From Paenisporosarcina quisquiliarum (GTDB taxonomy: Bacteria; Bacillota; Bacilli; Bacillales_A; Planococcaceae): a DNA stretch of 64,000 bases. The stretch spans positions 248,001 to 312,000 of the forward strand of contig NZ_JAMKBJ010000001.1 of NCBI RefSeq assembly GCF_027563315.1. The letters are read 5' to 3'. A program made the position numbers and the translations under genes. Below are positions 28,270-37,562 of this stretch, one piece after another. The number at the start of each line of letters is the position of its first letter. Position 1 is the stretch's first letter. Under the pieces are notes generated by a model, which searched no databases, was not told where the DNA came from, and saw nothing but the letters and a program-made list of their open reading frames with translations.

Positions 28270-28478
28270 CTGAATTCCCCATTTCTATAACACTGATGTC
28301 ATATCGACTACATTCAGCTCGAAACGAGTCGAATGAGTCTCATGAGATTTTGTCGTATTATGAAGTTAATATGTTTCTATTATAACATAGTTTTCTGTTT
28401 TAATCTATCACGCCCGATTCATTGGTATACTGAAGATACAAAGAAGAGTGTAAAACTCTTAAATAAAGGGAGATTTTA

Positions 28479-29924
28479 ATGACAAACACACATTTTAAAG
28501 ATTTTGGTATTTCAGACGACATAATTCGCGCACTTGAAGGATTGGGATTTACATCACCGACTGAAGTGCAATCGAAAGTGATTCCTACTGCGTTGGCAAA
28601 GCGAGATGTCTCAGTAAAATCACAAACAGGAAGCGGTAAAACAGCTGCATTTGGTATCCCTATCTGTGAGTTGGTGGACTGGGATGAAAACAAACCACAA
28701 GCTTTAGTATTAACACCCACACGCGAATTAGCCATGCAAGTTTCGCAAGATATCATGAGTTTTGGTCGTTTTAAGCGAATTAAAGCAACTGCGATTTATG
28801 GAAAACAGCCGTTTGCTTTCCAACGTACAGAGTTAAAACAAAAATCGCATGTCGTTGTAGGAACTCCAGGTCGAGTGATGGATCACATTGAACGCCACAC
28901 ACTGGATTTAAGCAAGGTTGAAATACTGGTCATTGATGAAGCAGACGAAATGTTGAGCATGGGCTTTATTGAATTGGTTGAATCCATTATCAGTCACTTG
29001 CCTAAAAAAAGATTAACCATGTTGTTCTCAGCAACACTTCCTAAAGATGTGGAGAAACTGTGCCATAAATATATGGACAATCCTTTGGACATTGAAATTG
29101 AAAAGACAGAAAATGTGAACCAACAAATTGACCATTCAGTATATATCGTAAAAGAAGCAGAGAAATTCGCCTTGTTAAAAGACATTACAATGGTTGAAAA
29201 TCCAGACAGCTGTATCATCTTTTGCCGTACAAAAGATAATGTCGATCAACTGGTGGACTTATTGGATGACGAAGGGTATACAGTCGATAAAATTCATGGT
29301 GGGATGGAACAAAATGAGCGTTTCGATGTAATGAATGATTTTAAACGTGGAGATTTCCGTTATTTAATTGCAACCGATGTTGCGGCTCGTGGAATTGATA
29401 TTGACCGTATTACCCATGTGATCAATTATGATATGCCATTAGAAAATGAAAGCTATGTTCACCGTACAGGTAGAACAGGGAGAGCAGGGGAAGTCGGAAA
29501 AGCGATTACACTTGTTACACCGTATGAGAATCGTTTCCTTGCATCGGTTGAAAAGTATATCGGCTTTGATATTCCGGTGAAAGATGCTCCTTCAAAAGAA
29601 CGAGTAGTGAAAGCAAAGGCTGCCTTTAAACAAAAAATGAATGAACAACCTGAAATCAAGGTCGATAAAAAAGAACAGTTAAATGAAGATATTACAAAAC
29701 TGTACTTTAACGGTGGTAAGAAAAAGAAAATCCGTGCTGTGGACTTTGTCGGAACCATTGCAAAATTGGATGGAATGACTGCACAAGATATCGGCATTAT
29801 TACGATCCAAGACAATGTTTCTTATGTGGAAATATTGAATGGTAAAGGACCTCTAGTATTGAAGCAAATGAGAAACACGACGATTAAAGGAAAACTTCTA
29901 AAAGTTCATATCGCCAATAAATAA
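28479..29924 (+). CDS. dbpA: DEAD-box RNA helicase DbpA (YxiN)
   Basis: 481 residues. Q-motif region GFTSPTEVQ, motif I SQTGSGKT (48-55), PTRELA, DEAD, SAT, then HRTGRTGR (motif VI). The C-terminal domain of about 75 residues ([22 protein letters not shown] ... [10 protein letters not shown]) is the DbpA RNA-binding domain that targets hairpin 92 of 23S rRNA, so this is a ribosome-assembly helicase. Nearly colinear with B. subtilis YxiN. Start ATG 28479 follows AAAGGGAGA. Closed by a terminator after which the repeat element begins. Confidence 0.95.
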   Translation: MTNTHFKDFGISDDIIRALEGLGFTSPTEVQSKVIPTALAKRDVSVKSQTGSGKTAAFGIPICELVDWDENKPQALVLTPTRELAMQVSQDIMSFGRFKRIKATAIYGKQPFAFQRTELKQKSHVVVGTPGRVMDHIERHTLDLSKVEILVIDEADEMLSMGFIELVESIISHLPKKRLTMLFSATLPKDVEKLCHKYMDNPLDIEIEKTENVNQQIDHSVYIVKEAEKFALLKDITMVENPDSCIIFCRTKDNVDQLVDLLDDEGYTVDKIHGGMEQNERFDVMNDFKRGDFRYLIATDVAARGIDIDRITHVINYDMPLENESYVHRTGRTGRAGEVGKAITLVTPYENRFLASVEKYIGFDIPVKDAPSKERVVKAKAAFKQKMNEQPEIKVDKKEQLNEDITKLYFNGGKKKKIRAVDFVGTIAKLDGMTAQDIGIITIQDNVSYVEILNGKGPLVLKQMRNTTIKGKLLKVHIANK

Positions 29925-29959
29925 TGAGATAATATTATTATGTAAACAAAATAACAAAA

Positions 29960-29996
29960 AAACACAGCTTCCTAATTAGGGAAGCTGTGTTTTTTT
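29960..29996 (+). terminator. terminator of dbpA
   Basis: Stem AAACACAGCTTCC / GGAAGCTGTGTTT, loop TAATTA, T7 tail. A diverged second copy of this sequence lies at 30482-30516 beyond the repeat element. Confidence 0.9.
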
Positions 29997-30003
29997 GAAG
30001 ACA

Positions 30004-30481
30004 TGAGAATATTAATTTAATATATCGGTATAAAAATCTATGTTTCCTACTTGTACTCTATAAAAAGAGAAGGTGGACGCCTATTTCTTTCGCTTTCCGC
30101 GGACGAAACGCAAGCCTCCTCAACTCAGCTGTCTCGGACAGCTGAGTTGCGGGGTCTAGCTAGTTCCGTTTTTTCCGCAGGAGTCTTCAGAAATAGCCGA
30201 CCACTTTCCTACTTTAATAATTTTTTCAAAAGAAACGCTGACAGAGAGCGTTCTGTTGATTGGAGTGCAGGCGCGCGAAAACATGCTGCTCCTGCGGTTA
30301 CTCGTCGCAAAAAAGATTGCTCCTGCGATTACTCGTCGCAAAGATATTGGCCATTAGACCAATATCTTTCCTGCGGGAACAGCACGAGCCGAAGACCCTG
30401 CAGCGAGCGGAGCGAGTGAAGCGGCTAAGGCCGTGCCCGCGGAAAGCAAGCGCCGGAATGGAAATCAACATTTTCTTCCTT
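30004..30481. repeat. palindromic interspersed repeat, copy A
   Basis: About 480 bp sharing many blocks with the copy at 49.64-50.24 kb. Left module: GGTGGACGCCTATTTCT (30072-30088) faces its inverse AGAAATAGCCGACCAC (30189-30204), enclosing a 13-bp perfect hairpin CAACTCAGCTGTC/GACAGCTGAGTTG (30121-30149) and GGGGTCTAGCT. A short linker hairpin ACGCT/AGCGT (30235-30251) follows. Right module: TGTTGATTGGAGTGCAGGCG (30254-30273) faces CGCCGGAATGGAAATCAACA (30451-30470), enclosing two tandem copies of CTCCTGCGGTTACTCGTCGC (one with G to A) 31 bp apart, a hairpin (30343-30366), and GGGAACAGC. The few ORFs inside are not supported. No transposase is present. Confidence 0.85.
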
Positions 30482-30516
30482 TGCCACAGCCGCCTAATTA
30501 TAGCAGCTGTGTTTTT
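30482..30516 (+). terminator. second, diverged copy of the dbpA terminator
   Basis: CACAGC ... CCTAATTA ... GCTGTGTTTTT aligns with the dbpA terminator at 29961-29995, keeping the outer stem and T run. It abuts the stop codon of the convergent lipid kinase gene. Confidence 0.6.
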
Positions 30517-31414
30517 AATTGGTGTCGGCTGGTACTAAAAACCGAATGGCTTTTGGCTTTACAGTAATTTCGACAGGTGTTTGTAAATAAATTTCTCCAT
30601 CCATATCCACATTTTTCGGTTCATCTGTTTGAATCACAATGTGTTTACCGGTATAGTGTGTCACGTTCATCAAATCGTCTGGCATAACGTCCGGTTGAGA
30701 CAAAGAGAACCATTCGCGTATGGCTGTCATTGTTGACGATTGAATGAGGACCACATCCAATTGGCCATCCGAAGGGTCAATGATGTCTAGAGGGAAGCGA
30801 TGGGTTCCAATTGATTTCCCATTCATAACAAGCAACATGACAGCTTCTTCCTTATAAGTAATACCATCAATCTCTAAATGAATAGGAAAAGGTTCACTTT
30901 GTTTGAACGATTGGAACGCACTCATGAAATAACTTAGCTTACCATATTTCCCTTTGAGATCAGGATTAATATTTTCTGATGCCTCCGCAATTAACCCAAT
31001 TCCTGCAAAGTTCATGAAGAGCCCTTCATTAATTTGTGCTAAATCTACATCTCGGATGACTCCATTCACAATTTCCTCTGCCGCTTCTTTAAGAAATGGT
31101 GGAATGCCTAGGGTACGGGCAAAATCATTGCAGGTGCCTCCAGGAAGCAAACCGATGATGGGGAAATTCTCGATTCTTTCCAATACTTGAACAGCTGTGT
31201 GCAGCGTGCCATCTCCACCCATCAAAAATAAAACATCTGCATACGAAGCGTCCATGCATGCTTGTTTAAATTCTTCAGGAGATAAAGTCTGAACGATTGT
31301 TAGTTTATGACAATGAGTCGCGATGACTGGCACTACATTTGCTAGTGCTTGCTCTGCAGAGTCCTGCCCAGCTTGTCCATTAAATAATAGAACGCCATGT
31401 TTGAAACGGGGCAT
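30515..31414 (-). CDS. diacylglycerol kinase-family lipid kinase
   Basis: 299 residues. The DAGK catalytic domain shows GGDGTLHTAVQVL (66-78) and LLPGGTCNDFARTLG, followed by the beta-sandwich C-terminal domain with VDMDGEI near the end. This is the soluble DgkB/YegS-like family that phosphorylates diacylglycerol or related lipids at the membrane surface; resemblance to B. subtilis YtlR is stronger than to DgkB but the substrate is not settled. Start ATG 31414 follows GAAGGTGA. Its stop overlaps the right-hand border of repeat copy A. Confidence 0.85.
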   Translation of the reverse strand: MPRFKHGVLLFNGQAGQDSAEQALANVVPVIATHCHKLTIVQTLSPEEFKQACMDASYADVLFLMGGDGTLHTAVQVLERIENFPIIGLLPGGTCNDFARTLGIPPFLKEAAEEIVNGVIRDVDLAQINEGLFMNFAGIGLIAEASENINPDLKGKYGKLSYFMSAFQSFKQSEPFPIHLEIDGITYKEEAVMLLVMNGKSIGTHRFPLDIIDPSDGQLDVVLIQSSTMTAIREWFSLSQPDVMPDDLMNVTHYTGKHIVIQTDEPKNVDMDGEIYLQTPVEITVKPKAIRFLVPADTN

Positions 31415-31492
31415 CTTTTCACCTTCTCATGAAGTATAATATTACTAAAATCAATTGAATTTACTATAACATACTTACTGGGAGTGATAGAA

Positions 31493-31948
31493 TTGTCAAA
31501 CCAAAAATTTGTTTATACCACGTATATCCGCACCAATCCGGATCGACTTTGGCAAGCACTGACTACTAGTGAAGATACTGAACTATATTTCTTTAACAGT
31601 AAAGTTCAGTCCACTTGGCAAGTTGGAGAAAATATCACTTTTTTTAGAGACTCTAAACTGGATGTAACGGGTGACTTGCTAGAACTTGAGCAGTGTAAAA
31701 AGTTATCCTATACATGGACATCCCCAGAAGATCCAACTTTGCGCAATGAGCCTACGGTCGTTACATTTTTAATTAAAGAACTCGAAGAAACAGTGAAACT
31801 AACATTGATTCATTCAAACTTGGTGGAGAGCGACATTGTGGATGATTCGGATACGTTTTGGGGGCTTAACAATGGATGGCCAGCTATTTTGAGCAACTTG
31901 AAAAGTTACCTCGAATCAGGAAATACACTAAAGGCAATTCACGCTTAA
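31493..31948 (+). CDS. SRPBCC / AHSA1-like protein
   Basis: 151 residues in the START/Bet v1-like fold of the AHSA1 group: YTTYIRTNPDRLWQALTTSEDTELYFF at the N-terminus and the closing helix with FWGLNNGWPAILSNLKSYLE. Such proteins bind hydrophobic ligands in a cavity; no catalytic role is evident. TTG 31493 is eight bases from GGGAG; the in-frame GTG at 31484 overlaps this site. Single gene between the divergent lipid kinase and a weak terminator. Confidence 0.82.
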   Translation: MSNQKFVYTTYIRTNPDRLWQALTTSEDTELYFFNSKVQSTWQVGENITFFRDSKLDVTGDLLELEQCKKLSYTWTSPEDPTLRNEPTVVTFLIKELEETVKLTLIHSNLVESDIVDDSDTFWGLNNGWPAILSNLKSYLESGNTLKAIHA

Positions 31949-32026
31949 TAGAGATATCACACAGTTTAAGAGGAAATTATCAACATTAGCCTCAGAATAA
32001 GTGTTCTGTTATACTCAAAAATATGT

Positions 32027-32060
32027 AAAATCGTTGTCTTCCACAAGATAGCGATTTTTT
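32027..32060 (+). terminator. probable terminator
   Basis: AAAATCG...GTCTT pairs with AAGAT..CGATTTTTT; ends the SRPBCC transcript just before the helicase gene. Confidence 0.55.
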
Positions 32061-32081
32061 GTTTTGAAAAGGAGTTTTCGT

Positions 32082-34247
32082 ATGTCATCGTTTTTTGAAA
32101 AACAAGCAAAATTACATAACGTTCATTTAAATAAAGTGCAGCAAAAAGCAGTATGTCAAACCGATGGGCCATTGCTGTTATTGGCATGCCCTGGTTCAGG
32201 TAAAACAACCACATTGATTATGCGAATCGGATATTTAATTGAAGAAAAAGGCTTCGAAGCGAAACGAATAAAAGCTATTACATTCAGTCGTGCATCAGCG
32301 AACGACATGAAAACGCGCTTTGAGCAGTTTTTCCCTTCATTAAATCAACCTGCTTTTTCAACCATCCATAGTTTGGCATTTTCTATAACTTCGCGTTATT
32401 TAAAAAGTCGTGGGATTGCTTTCACCTTAATAGAAGGAACACCAAATACTAATGCGCCGATGAAATCACAAATACTGAAGGATTTATATAAACAATTACT
32501 GAAAGAAGATTGTTCTGACGACCAACTGCAAGAGATGGTTCAATTCATTAGTTTCATTAAAAACAAAATGATTCCTCAGACCAAATGGAAAGACGAAGAA
32601 CTGCCAAATCCGGAAGCTGTGAAAATTACGATACAATACGAAGCAATTAAAACCCAAAACCCTGCACATATTTGGCTGGATTTTGATGATTTACTGGTTC
32701 TTGCGTATGAAGCTTTAACTTACGATGAAAACATAATGGCAAGTTTCTCAAATCTATATGATTATGTGTTAACTGATGAAAGTCAGGATACATCAAGAAT
32801 TCAACATGCAATCGTAGAAAAGCTGGTTACAAGTCATCAAAACTTATGTGTCGTTGCAGATGATGATCAGACGATCTATTCTTGGAGAGCTGCTGATCCT
32901 GCCTATTTATTAAAATTCAAGGACACGTATCCAAAAGCCAAAATCTTGAAAATGGAACAAAACTATCGTTCATCTTCCAGCATCGTTTCGGTTGCGAATC
33001 AATTTATAAAAAGGAATAAAAGCAGATACAAAAAAGAAATGTTTACGGAAAATGGACCGTCTCTAGATATTGCATTAAAACAACTTCATGATGATCAGGC
33101 CCAAATGAGGTATGTGATTTATGGTCTACTTGACTTAAAGGAAACGGGCAGTGCTGCCATTCTATTTCGAAACAATGCGAGTGCTATTTTATATATAAGT
33201 GAATTGGAAAGAAGAGGCATTCCCTTTTACATGAAGGATGTCGATCAGCGATTTTTTTCACATTGGGTAGTCGAAGATATCTTGAATTTCATGAGATTAA
33301 GTTTTAATTTAGAGCGGAAAGATATTTTTCTTAAAATAGCACGTAAGTTCAATCTATATTTATCAAATGATCAAATACGGAAATTTGAACGTGTCGAAGA
33401 TACAGGTAATGTTTTTCAGCTCCTATCTCGACATGTACCTTTAAAGGATTATCAAGTGCAATCGTTGCAAAACTATGCAAACGTTTATGAAAAAATGAAA
33501 AATTCCCGACCGAAGAGCGTCATCCGTTTGATAAAAGAACAACTAGGCTATGAACAAGTCTTAAACAACAGAGCTGAAAAATTCGGATTCCGCATAGAAG
33601 TGTTAATGGATATGATCCGGACGCTAGAACAAATCGCTGAACCTTTCACGACGATGGAGGCATTTGCTAAGCGTTTAAAAGAATTGGATGAACTTACGCA
33701 AAAAGCAAAGAAAACAAAAGATCCAAACGCAGTTACGCTATCTACGTTTCACAGTGCTAAAGGATTGGAATTCGATCATGTTTATATGATTGATTGTCAT
33801 AATGGTACGATTCCATCAGATGAAGATCTGCGGGACAACGATAAGCTTGAGGAAGCTCGACGTTTATTTTATGTTGGCATGACAAGAGCACGGAAGCATC
33901 TAGAATTGTTAACGTATGCCGAGAAAGATGGGAAAGAGAAAGTGGAGTCACGATTTATCAGCGAAGTAAGGGGCATACTCCTGAAAAATGCAAAACAACT
34001 CGAAACCTTAAAAGAACAATCAGAGCCCGAAAATCCGAATACCATCCGCAAAGTGAGCGAAATGAAAGTCGGAATAGAAATAGTCCATAAAAAATTTGGC
34101 GTCGGTCACATCGTTCAAATCAAACTAGACCGACTTGTTCTGCAATTCGGTGAAACTTCTAAAGAATTGGTAACTCAAACAATCTTAGACAATGGTTTGA
34201 TTGCGAAAAATCTTCCATTGGTTCAACAAGGCTTGATTGTTAAGTGA
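32082..34247 (+). CDS. UvrD/Rep-type superfamily 1 DNA helicase (YjcD-like)
   Basis: 721 residues. Walker A ACPGSGKTT (35-43), ITFSRASANDMK (motif Ia), LTDESQDTS (motif II, DESQ in place of DExQ), DDDQTIYSWRAAD (motif III), MEQNYRSS (motif IV), TFHSAKGLEFDHVYM (motif V) and RRLFYVGMTRAR (motif VI). A short C-terminal SH3-like domain (KVGIEIVHKKFGVGHI) resembles the tail of PcrA. It is shorter than PcrA and most like B. subtilis YjcD, whose role is not well defined. ATG 32082 follows AAAGGAG. A separate pcrA is expected elsewhere in the genome. Confidence 0.88.
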   Translation: MSSFFEKQAKLHNVHLNKVQQKAVCQTDGPLLLLACPGSGKTTTLIMRIGYLIEEKGFEAKRIKAITFSRASANDMKTRFEQFFPSLNQPAFSTIHSLAFSITSRYLKSRGIAFTLIEGTPNTNAPMKSQILKDLYKQLLKEDCSDDQLQEMVQFISFIKNKMIPQTKWKDEELPNPEAVKITIQYEAIKTQNPAHIWLDFDDLLVLAYEALTYDENIMASFSNLYDYVLTDESQDTSRIQHAIVEKLVTSHQNLCVVADDDQTIYSWRAADPAYLLKFKDTYPKAKILKMEQNYRSSSSIVSVANQFIKRNKSRYKKEMFTENGPSLDIALKQLHDDQAQMRYVIYGLLDLKETGSAAILFRNNASAILYISELERRGIPFYMKDVDQRFFSHWVVEDILNFMRLSFNLERKDIFLKIARKFNLYLSNDQIRKFERVEDTGNVFQLLSRHVPLKDYQVQSLQNYANVYEKMKNSRPKSVIRLIKEQLGYEQVLNNRAEKFGFRIEVLMDMIRTLEQIAEPFTTMEAFAKRLKELDELTQKAKKTKDPNAVTLSTFHSAKGLEFDHVYMIDCHNGTIPSDEDLRDNDKLEEARRLFYVGMTRARKHLELLTYAEKDGKEKVESRFISEVRGILLKNAKQLETLKEQSEPENPNTIRKVSEMKVGIEIVHKKFGVGHIVQIKLDRLVLQFGETSKELVTQTILDNGLIAKNLPLVQQGLIVK

Positions 34248-34312
34248 ATGTTACACGAACGTCATGAAAGATTGGTAGTATAGGTAGGAATCTATAGAGG
34301 TTGGTGGTTTTT

Positions 34313-35236
34313 TTGAGTAAACGAATTAATTTAAGTCAAGGCAAACTGGAAAAATGGGAAGAGGCATTCGTCCCAGAGAAAGATGTATTTTTTCTAAGAG
34401 ACCAAGATCTCCATTTACTGAAAGAATTCGGCATGAACTGTTTATTGTTCTCCAAAGAAGAATTTATGAAACACCCGACATATAAAGCGGTATCATATGG
34501 GAGCAGTTATACGTACTGGACATTATCTCAAGATATATCCACAGTTGTCGTACTGCCACACCGTGTCTTTCCATCATTAAACCAATCGGTTAGAACAGCG
34601 ATATTAAAAATCCAGCAACAAGTAGGAAGAGGACTTGTATTTGAAGCCCGTTATTTCGAAGGCATTCTCAGAGAGCCTGCTAAAACCCTATTGGCTCCTT
34701 ACGAATTTGTTTCGAATGATCGTGTTTATATTGCTATCCAAAAAGAAGTTTGGAATCAATTGCCAAAATCATTAAAATCGGATTTATTGAACCGGATAGC
34801 TTTTGATTATGATACGCCCGGAATATTTGATCCCTATGTTCCCACTGAAAGTGTAACAAGTACGTATGTAAACACTTATCCAAATTCGCACGGCGCAAAT
34901 TGCTTATCTTCCACGTTATTTGCTGCAGCATCCATACAGGCAGGCTACACCCTTGATTGGATTATCAAGGAATGGGTTCATCCGACCACTTTTATAAATG
35001 GACTTACACAATTGGGATACAAAGAAGTTCCGTTGTCCATGGATGCCATTTTCCCACACGATATTCTTGTGTGGAAAGATGAAAAGAATCAAATCGTTCA
35101 TGCAAGCTTCCACATTGATAAAAACTACTTTTTCAATAAGAATGGGCAAGTATTTTTCAATCCTTGGAAAACAGTCCACATGAGAGAGCTGGAAGAACAA
35201 TGGAGTGCTTACAAAATACATGTGTATCGAAAATAA
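34313..35236 (+). CDS. uncharacterised protein with NlpC/P60-like C-terminal half
   Basis: 307 residues, no signal peptide. The C-terminal half has a possible cysteine-peptidase pair: Cys in SHGANCLSSTLFAAA and His in IVHASFHIDKNYFF, separated by about 75 residues as in NlpC/P60-like folds, with a downstream FFNPWK motif. The N-terminal half is unrecognised. TTG 34313 is placed after GGTGG; upstream in-frame starts collide with the AGAGG site. Ten or so such proteins would normally be exported, so the missing signal suggests an intracellular amidase- or transglutaminase-like role, which is only a guess. Confidence 0.5.
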   Translation: MSKRINLSQGKLEKWEEAFVPEKDVFFLRDQDLHLLKEFGMNCLLFSKEEFMKHPTYKAVSYGSSYTYWTLSQDISTVVVLPHRVFPSLNQSVRTAILKIQQQVGRGLVFEARYFEGILREPAKTLLAPYEFVSNDRVYIAIQKEVWNQLPKSLKSDLLNRIAFDYDTPGIFDPYVPTESVTSTYVNTYPNSHGANCLSSTLFAAASIQAGYTLDWIIKEWVHPTTFINGLTQLGYKEVPLSMDAIFPHDILVWKDEKNQIVHASFHIDKNYFFNKNGQVFFNPWKTVHMRELEEQWSAYKIHVYRK

Positions 35237-35300
35237 GAGGTTGTCTAAAAGTGGAATATTCTCTAAACTGAAAGTATGAAGTTTGAGAGGAAGTGTCCAC

Positions 35301-35753
35301 TTGAAACAATGGACGAAATCGATAGTGATTGAAGCACCGATTGAGACTGTGTGGCAGTATTTGGACGGAGATTTGGAAAAAATGCAACAAATTATGCCAA
35401 ACGTAGTAAGCAATACACCCGTACAGATAACAGAAGAAGTTGTTGGCAGTGTCTTCCGTCAAGAATACCGCGAAGGCAAGAGGGTGGAAGCTTATGATGT
35501 ACACGTGACTGAGTACAAAAATACCCCTACTGAAAAACACATGAAAGTTGCATTTACTCTGGCAAAATTATTTGATATAACCGCAAAATACGAAGTAGAA
35601 TCACTGACTGATGCTAAAACGAAATTTGTTTACACAGCTACAAACAAACCGCTAAAATGGTTTATTAAACTGTTCTTGGTTTTTGCAAATGACAAAGTGG
35701 TTGTAAAATTTGTAGAACGAGTGAAACAGGTTGCAGAAAGTAATCGCGCATAA
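35301..35753 (+). CDS. SRPBCC family protein
   Basis: 150 residues with a typical START-like profile: KSIVIEAPIETVWQYLDGDLEKMQQIMPNVV at the N-terminus, central beta strands (GSVFRQEYREGKRVEAYDVHVTEY) and the C-terminal ligand-cavity helix (FVERVKQVAE). Distinct from the AHSA1-like gene 3.8 kb upstream. Ligand unknown. TTG 35301 lies eight bases after GAGAGGAA. A good terminator follows. Confidence 0.78.
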   Translation: MKQWTKSIVIEAPIETVWQYLDGDLEKMQQIMPNVVSNTPVQITEEVVGSVFRQEYREGKRVEAYDVHVTEYKNTPTEKHMKVAFTLAKLFDITAKYEVESLTDAKTKFVYTATNKPLKWFIKLFLVFANDKVVVKFVERVKQVAESNRA

Positions 35754-35761
35754 CAATTTTG

Positions 35762-35787
35762 AGCGTCGCACGAAAGCGACGCTTTTT
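35762..35787 (+). terminator. intrinsic terminator
   Basis: AGCGTCGC / GCGACGCT stem with T5 tail. Confidence 0.85.
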
Positions 35788-35810
35788 CATGTGTTTAAAG
35801 GAGAATAGAT

Positions 35811-36641
35811 ATGGTACAAGCAATTGGAATAGATGTCGGTGGTACGTTAACTAAAATCGCCTACTTTGAAGATGACCAACAGTTGAAATTGTTACATTTC
35901 CCTTCAGCTGACTTACAAAAAGTAAGTGACTGGATTGCTTCTTTTAAAGAAGATATTCAAATTGGTTTAACTGGGGGACGTGCAGAACAATTAAAAACTT
36001 TTTTAAGGTCACATAAAAATCTCCATTACTTAGTTGAATTCGACGCAACCATTGCTGGTGTCAAATATCAGCTGAAAAAGGATGGTCAAAATTTTGCCGA
36101 GGGCGTCATTACCAATATTGGCACAGGTACCTCCATTCACTCGCTGAAAGGGGATGCTCACGTTCGAATTGCTGGAACTGGTATTGGTGGAGGTACGTTA
36201 CTGGGAATGTCAGCGTTAATGACTGGCATTTTTGAGTTTGAGCAAATTGTACAGCTTTCGGCAAGTGGCAGCCGTTCTGAGGTGGACATGTTAGTTAGTG
36301 ATATTTATTACGGGAATAAAACGCCGATTGATGGTGGGTTGACTGCAAGTAATTTTGGGGACGCAGGTTTAAGACCACTTCTGGAACGATCTAAAGAAGA
36401 TATTTTAGCTACTGTTCAAGGTCTGGTAGGAGAAGTGATTTCAACTTTGAGCATCCAGTGTGCCGATGCTGAAAAAATGGAACATATTGTGTACATTGGG
36501 TCGACTTTAGCTGAAAACGAACCACTTCAAAAGATTATTGGAAGCTATACAAAACGTAAAAACCGCACACCTGTTTTTCTGAAGGATAATGGATACAGTG
36601 GCGCGATAGGTGCTCTTTTAAGCAAATATGATGGAAACTGA
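35811..36641 (+). CDS. coaW: type II pantothenate kinase
   Basis: 276 residues. ASKHA-fold phosphate loop IGIDVGGTLTK at the N-terminus, second phosphate motif NIGTGTS, and RIAGTGIGGGTLLGMSALM, as in staphylococcal CoaW. Catalyses ATP-dependent phosphorylation of pantothenate, the first step of coenzyme A synthesis; type II enzymes resist feedback inhibition by CoA. ATG 35811 follows AAAGGAGA. Monocistronic between a terminator and the cold-shock promoter. Confidence 0.92.
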   Translation: MVQAIGIDVGGTLTKIAYFEDDQQLKLLHFPSADLQKVSDWIASFKEDIQIGLTGGRAEQLKTFLRSHKNLHYLVEFDATIAGVKYQLKKDGQNFAEGVITNIGTGTSIHSLKGDAHVRIAGTGIGGGTLLGMSALMTGIFEFEQIVQLSASGSRSEVDMLVSDIYYGNKTPIDGGLTASNFGDAGLRPLLERSKEDILATVQGLVGEVISTLSIQCADAEKMEHIVYIGSTLAENEPLQKIIGSYTKRKNRTPVFLKDNGYSGAIGALLSKYDGN

Positions 36642-36687
36642 AACGTGATTAAAAACTGATTTTTATAAAAATACATCAACATTTCAT

Positions 36688-36716
36688 TTGCATTACCCTG
36701 GGTTTCATGTTACATT
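36688..36716 (+). promoter_or_regulatory. promoter of the cold-shock gene at 36831
   Basis: TTGCAT (36688-36693), 17-base spacer, TACATT (36711-36716) preceded by TGT, an extended -10. It leaves a 5' leader of about 108 bases, a typical length for temperature-controlled csp mRNAs. Confidence 0.65.
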
Positions 36717-36830
36717 AATAGAGGATTATTTTTGTTCGGATATGAGTAAGACTTGTAAGAGATTTTATCTCCACGATTTGAGCAAGGATAGTAACACAAT
36801 GTGTACTTAGTACACGAGGAGGAAACACAC

Positions 36831-37031
36831 ATGGAACAAGGTAAAGTAAAATGGTTTAACTCAGAAAAAGGTTTTGGATTCATCGAACGTGACGGCGGAG
36901 ACGATGTATTCGTACATTTCAGCGCTATCCAAAGCGAAGGTTTCAAATCTCTTGACGAAGGTCAAGAAGTTACTTTTGAAATCGAGCAAGGACAACGTGG
37001 CCTACAAGCTACTAACGTAAACAAAGCTTAA
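36831..37031 (+). CDS. cold-shock protein (CspA family)
   Basis: 66-residue OB-fold RNA/ssDNA chaperone: [14 protein letters not shown] (RNP1) and DVFVHFSAI (RNP2) are intact. ATG 36831 is preceded by GAGGAGGAAA, an exceptionally strong ribosome site, after a long leader, implying control at the level of mRNA structure. Ends at a UUCG-loop terminator. One of two csp genes in the window. Confidence 0.96.
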   Translation: MEQGKVKWFNSEKGFGFIERDGGDDVFVHFSAIQSEGFKSLDEGQEVTFEIEQGQRGLQATNVNKA

Positions 37032-37050
37032 TTTTAAGAACAACCTATAA

Positions 37051-37080
37051 ACAGATTCTCTTCGGAGAATCTGTTTTTTT
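37051..37080 (+). terminator. UUCG-loop terminator of csp
   Basis: Perfect stem ACAGATTCTC / GAGAATCTGT closing a TTCG loop, T7 tail. Confidence 0.92.
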
Positions 37081-37154
37081 GTGCATTTATGTCATGAAGA
37101 TATTCCCATGAAGACTTCTTATAAAACAAAAAAAGACTCATTAGCGGTAAACGC

Positions 37155-37550
37155 TTATGAGTCCTTTTGATTGAGAATGGCTTTCCGTGCTAATTGATCG
37201 GCAGTAAGATTAGAGTTGTCGGGAACCCATTTAATAAAGAAAAAATCAAATGTATCGGCAATTTCAAGTGCCTTATCAAGTAAGTCTTTATAAACAGGAT
37301 TTTTAGCGTATCTTTTTTCTACGGCAGCAACGACAATCTGTGAATCTGATCTGACGGAAATCAATTCTTTTGAAAGTTTCTGTGCTTCTTCAAGTCCTCG
37401 TAATAAGGCAATGAACTCTGTCGTATGATTATCATAAATCCCTACGTATTCAGAAAAACGTAGTTGATGACCTTCGCCTTTGATAAAAATTCCGATACCG
37501 CTCGGGCCTGGATTCCCTGCGCTTGCTCCATCAATATACACTTCAAGCAT
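37155..37550 (-). CDS. RNase HI-like protein (YpeP/YpdQ type)
   Basis: 131 residues, RNase H fold. All four catalytic acidic residues are in place: D7 (YIDGASAGNPG), E45 (TEFIALLRGLE), D69 (RSDSQIV) and D118 (TADQLAR), so unlike some Bacillus paralogues it could be active. The substrate would be RNA in RNA-DNA hybrids. ATG at 37550. It is the second gene behind the preQ1-controlled transporter gene (12-base gap), the same pairing as ypdP-ypdQ in B. subtilis. Confidence 0.85.
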   Translation of the reverse strand: MLEVYIDGASAGNPGPSGIGIFIKGEGHQLRFSEYVGIYDNHTTEFIALLRGLEEAQKLSKELISVRSDSQIVVAAVEKRYAKNPVYKDLLDKALEIADTFDFFFIKWVPDNSNLTADQLARKAILNQKDS

Positions 37551-37562
37551 GAAAACAACTCC

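Noticed and set aside
30051-30538. Open frames of 92-122 codons inside repeat copy A
   Set aside because: They have no ribosome sites, follow the palindromic structure of the repeat, change frame between copies A and B, and give Arg/Ser/Cys-rich low-quality proteins.
34916-35413. 165-codon reverse-strand frame
   Set aside because: It spans the 3' end of one gene and the start of another on the plus strand, both better supported; no homology recognised.
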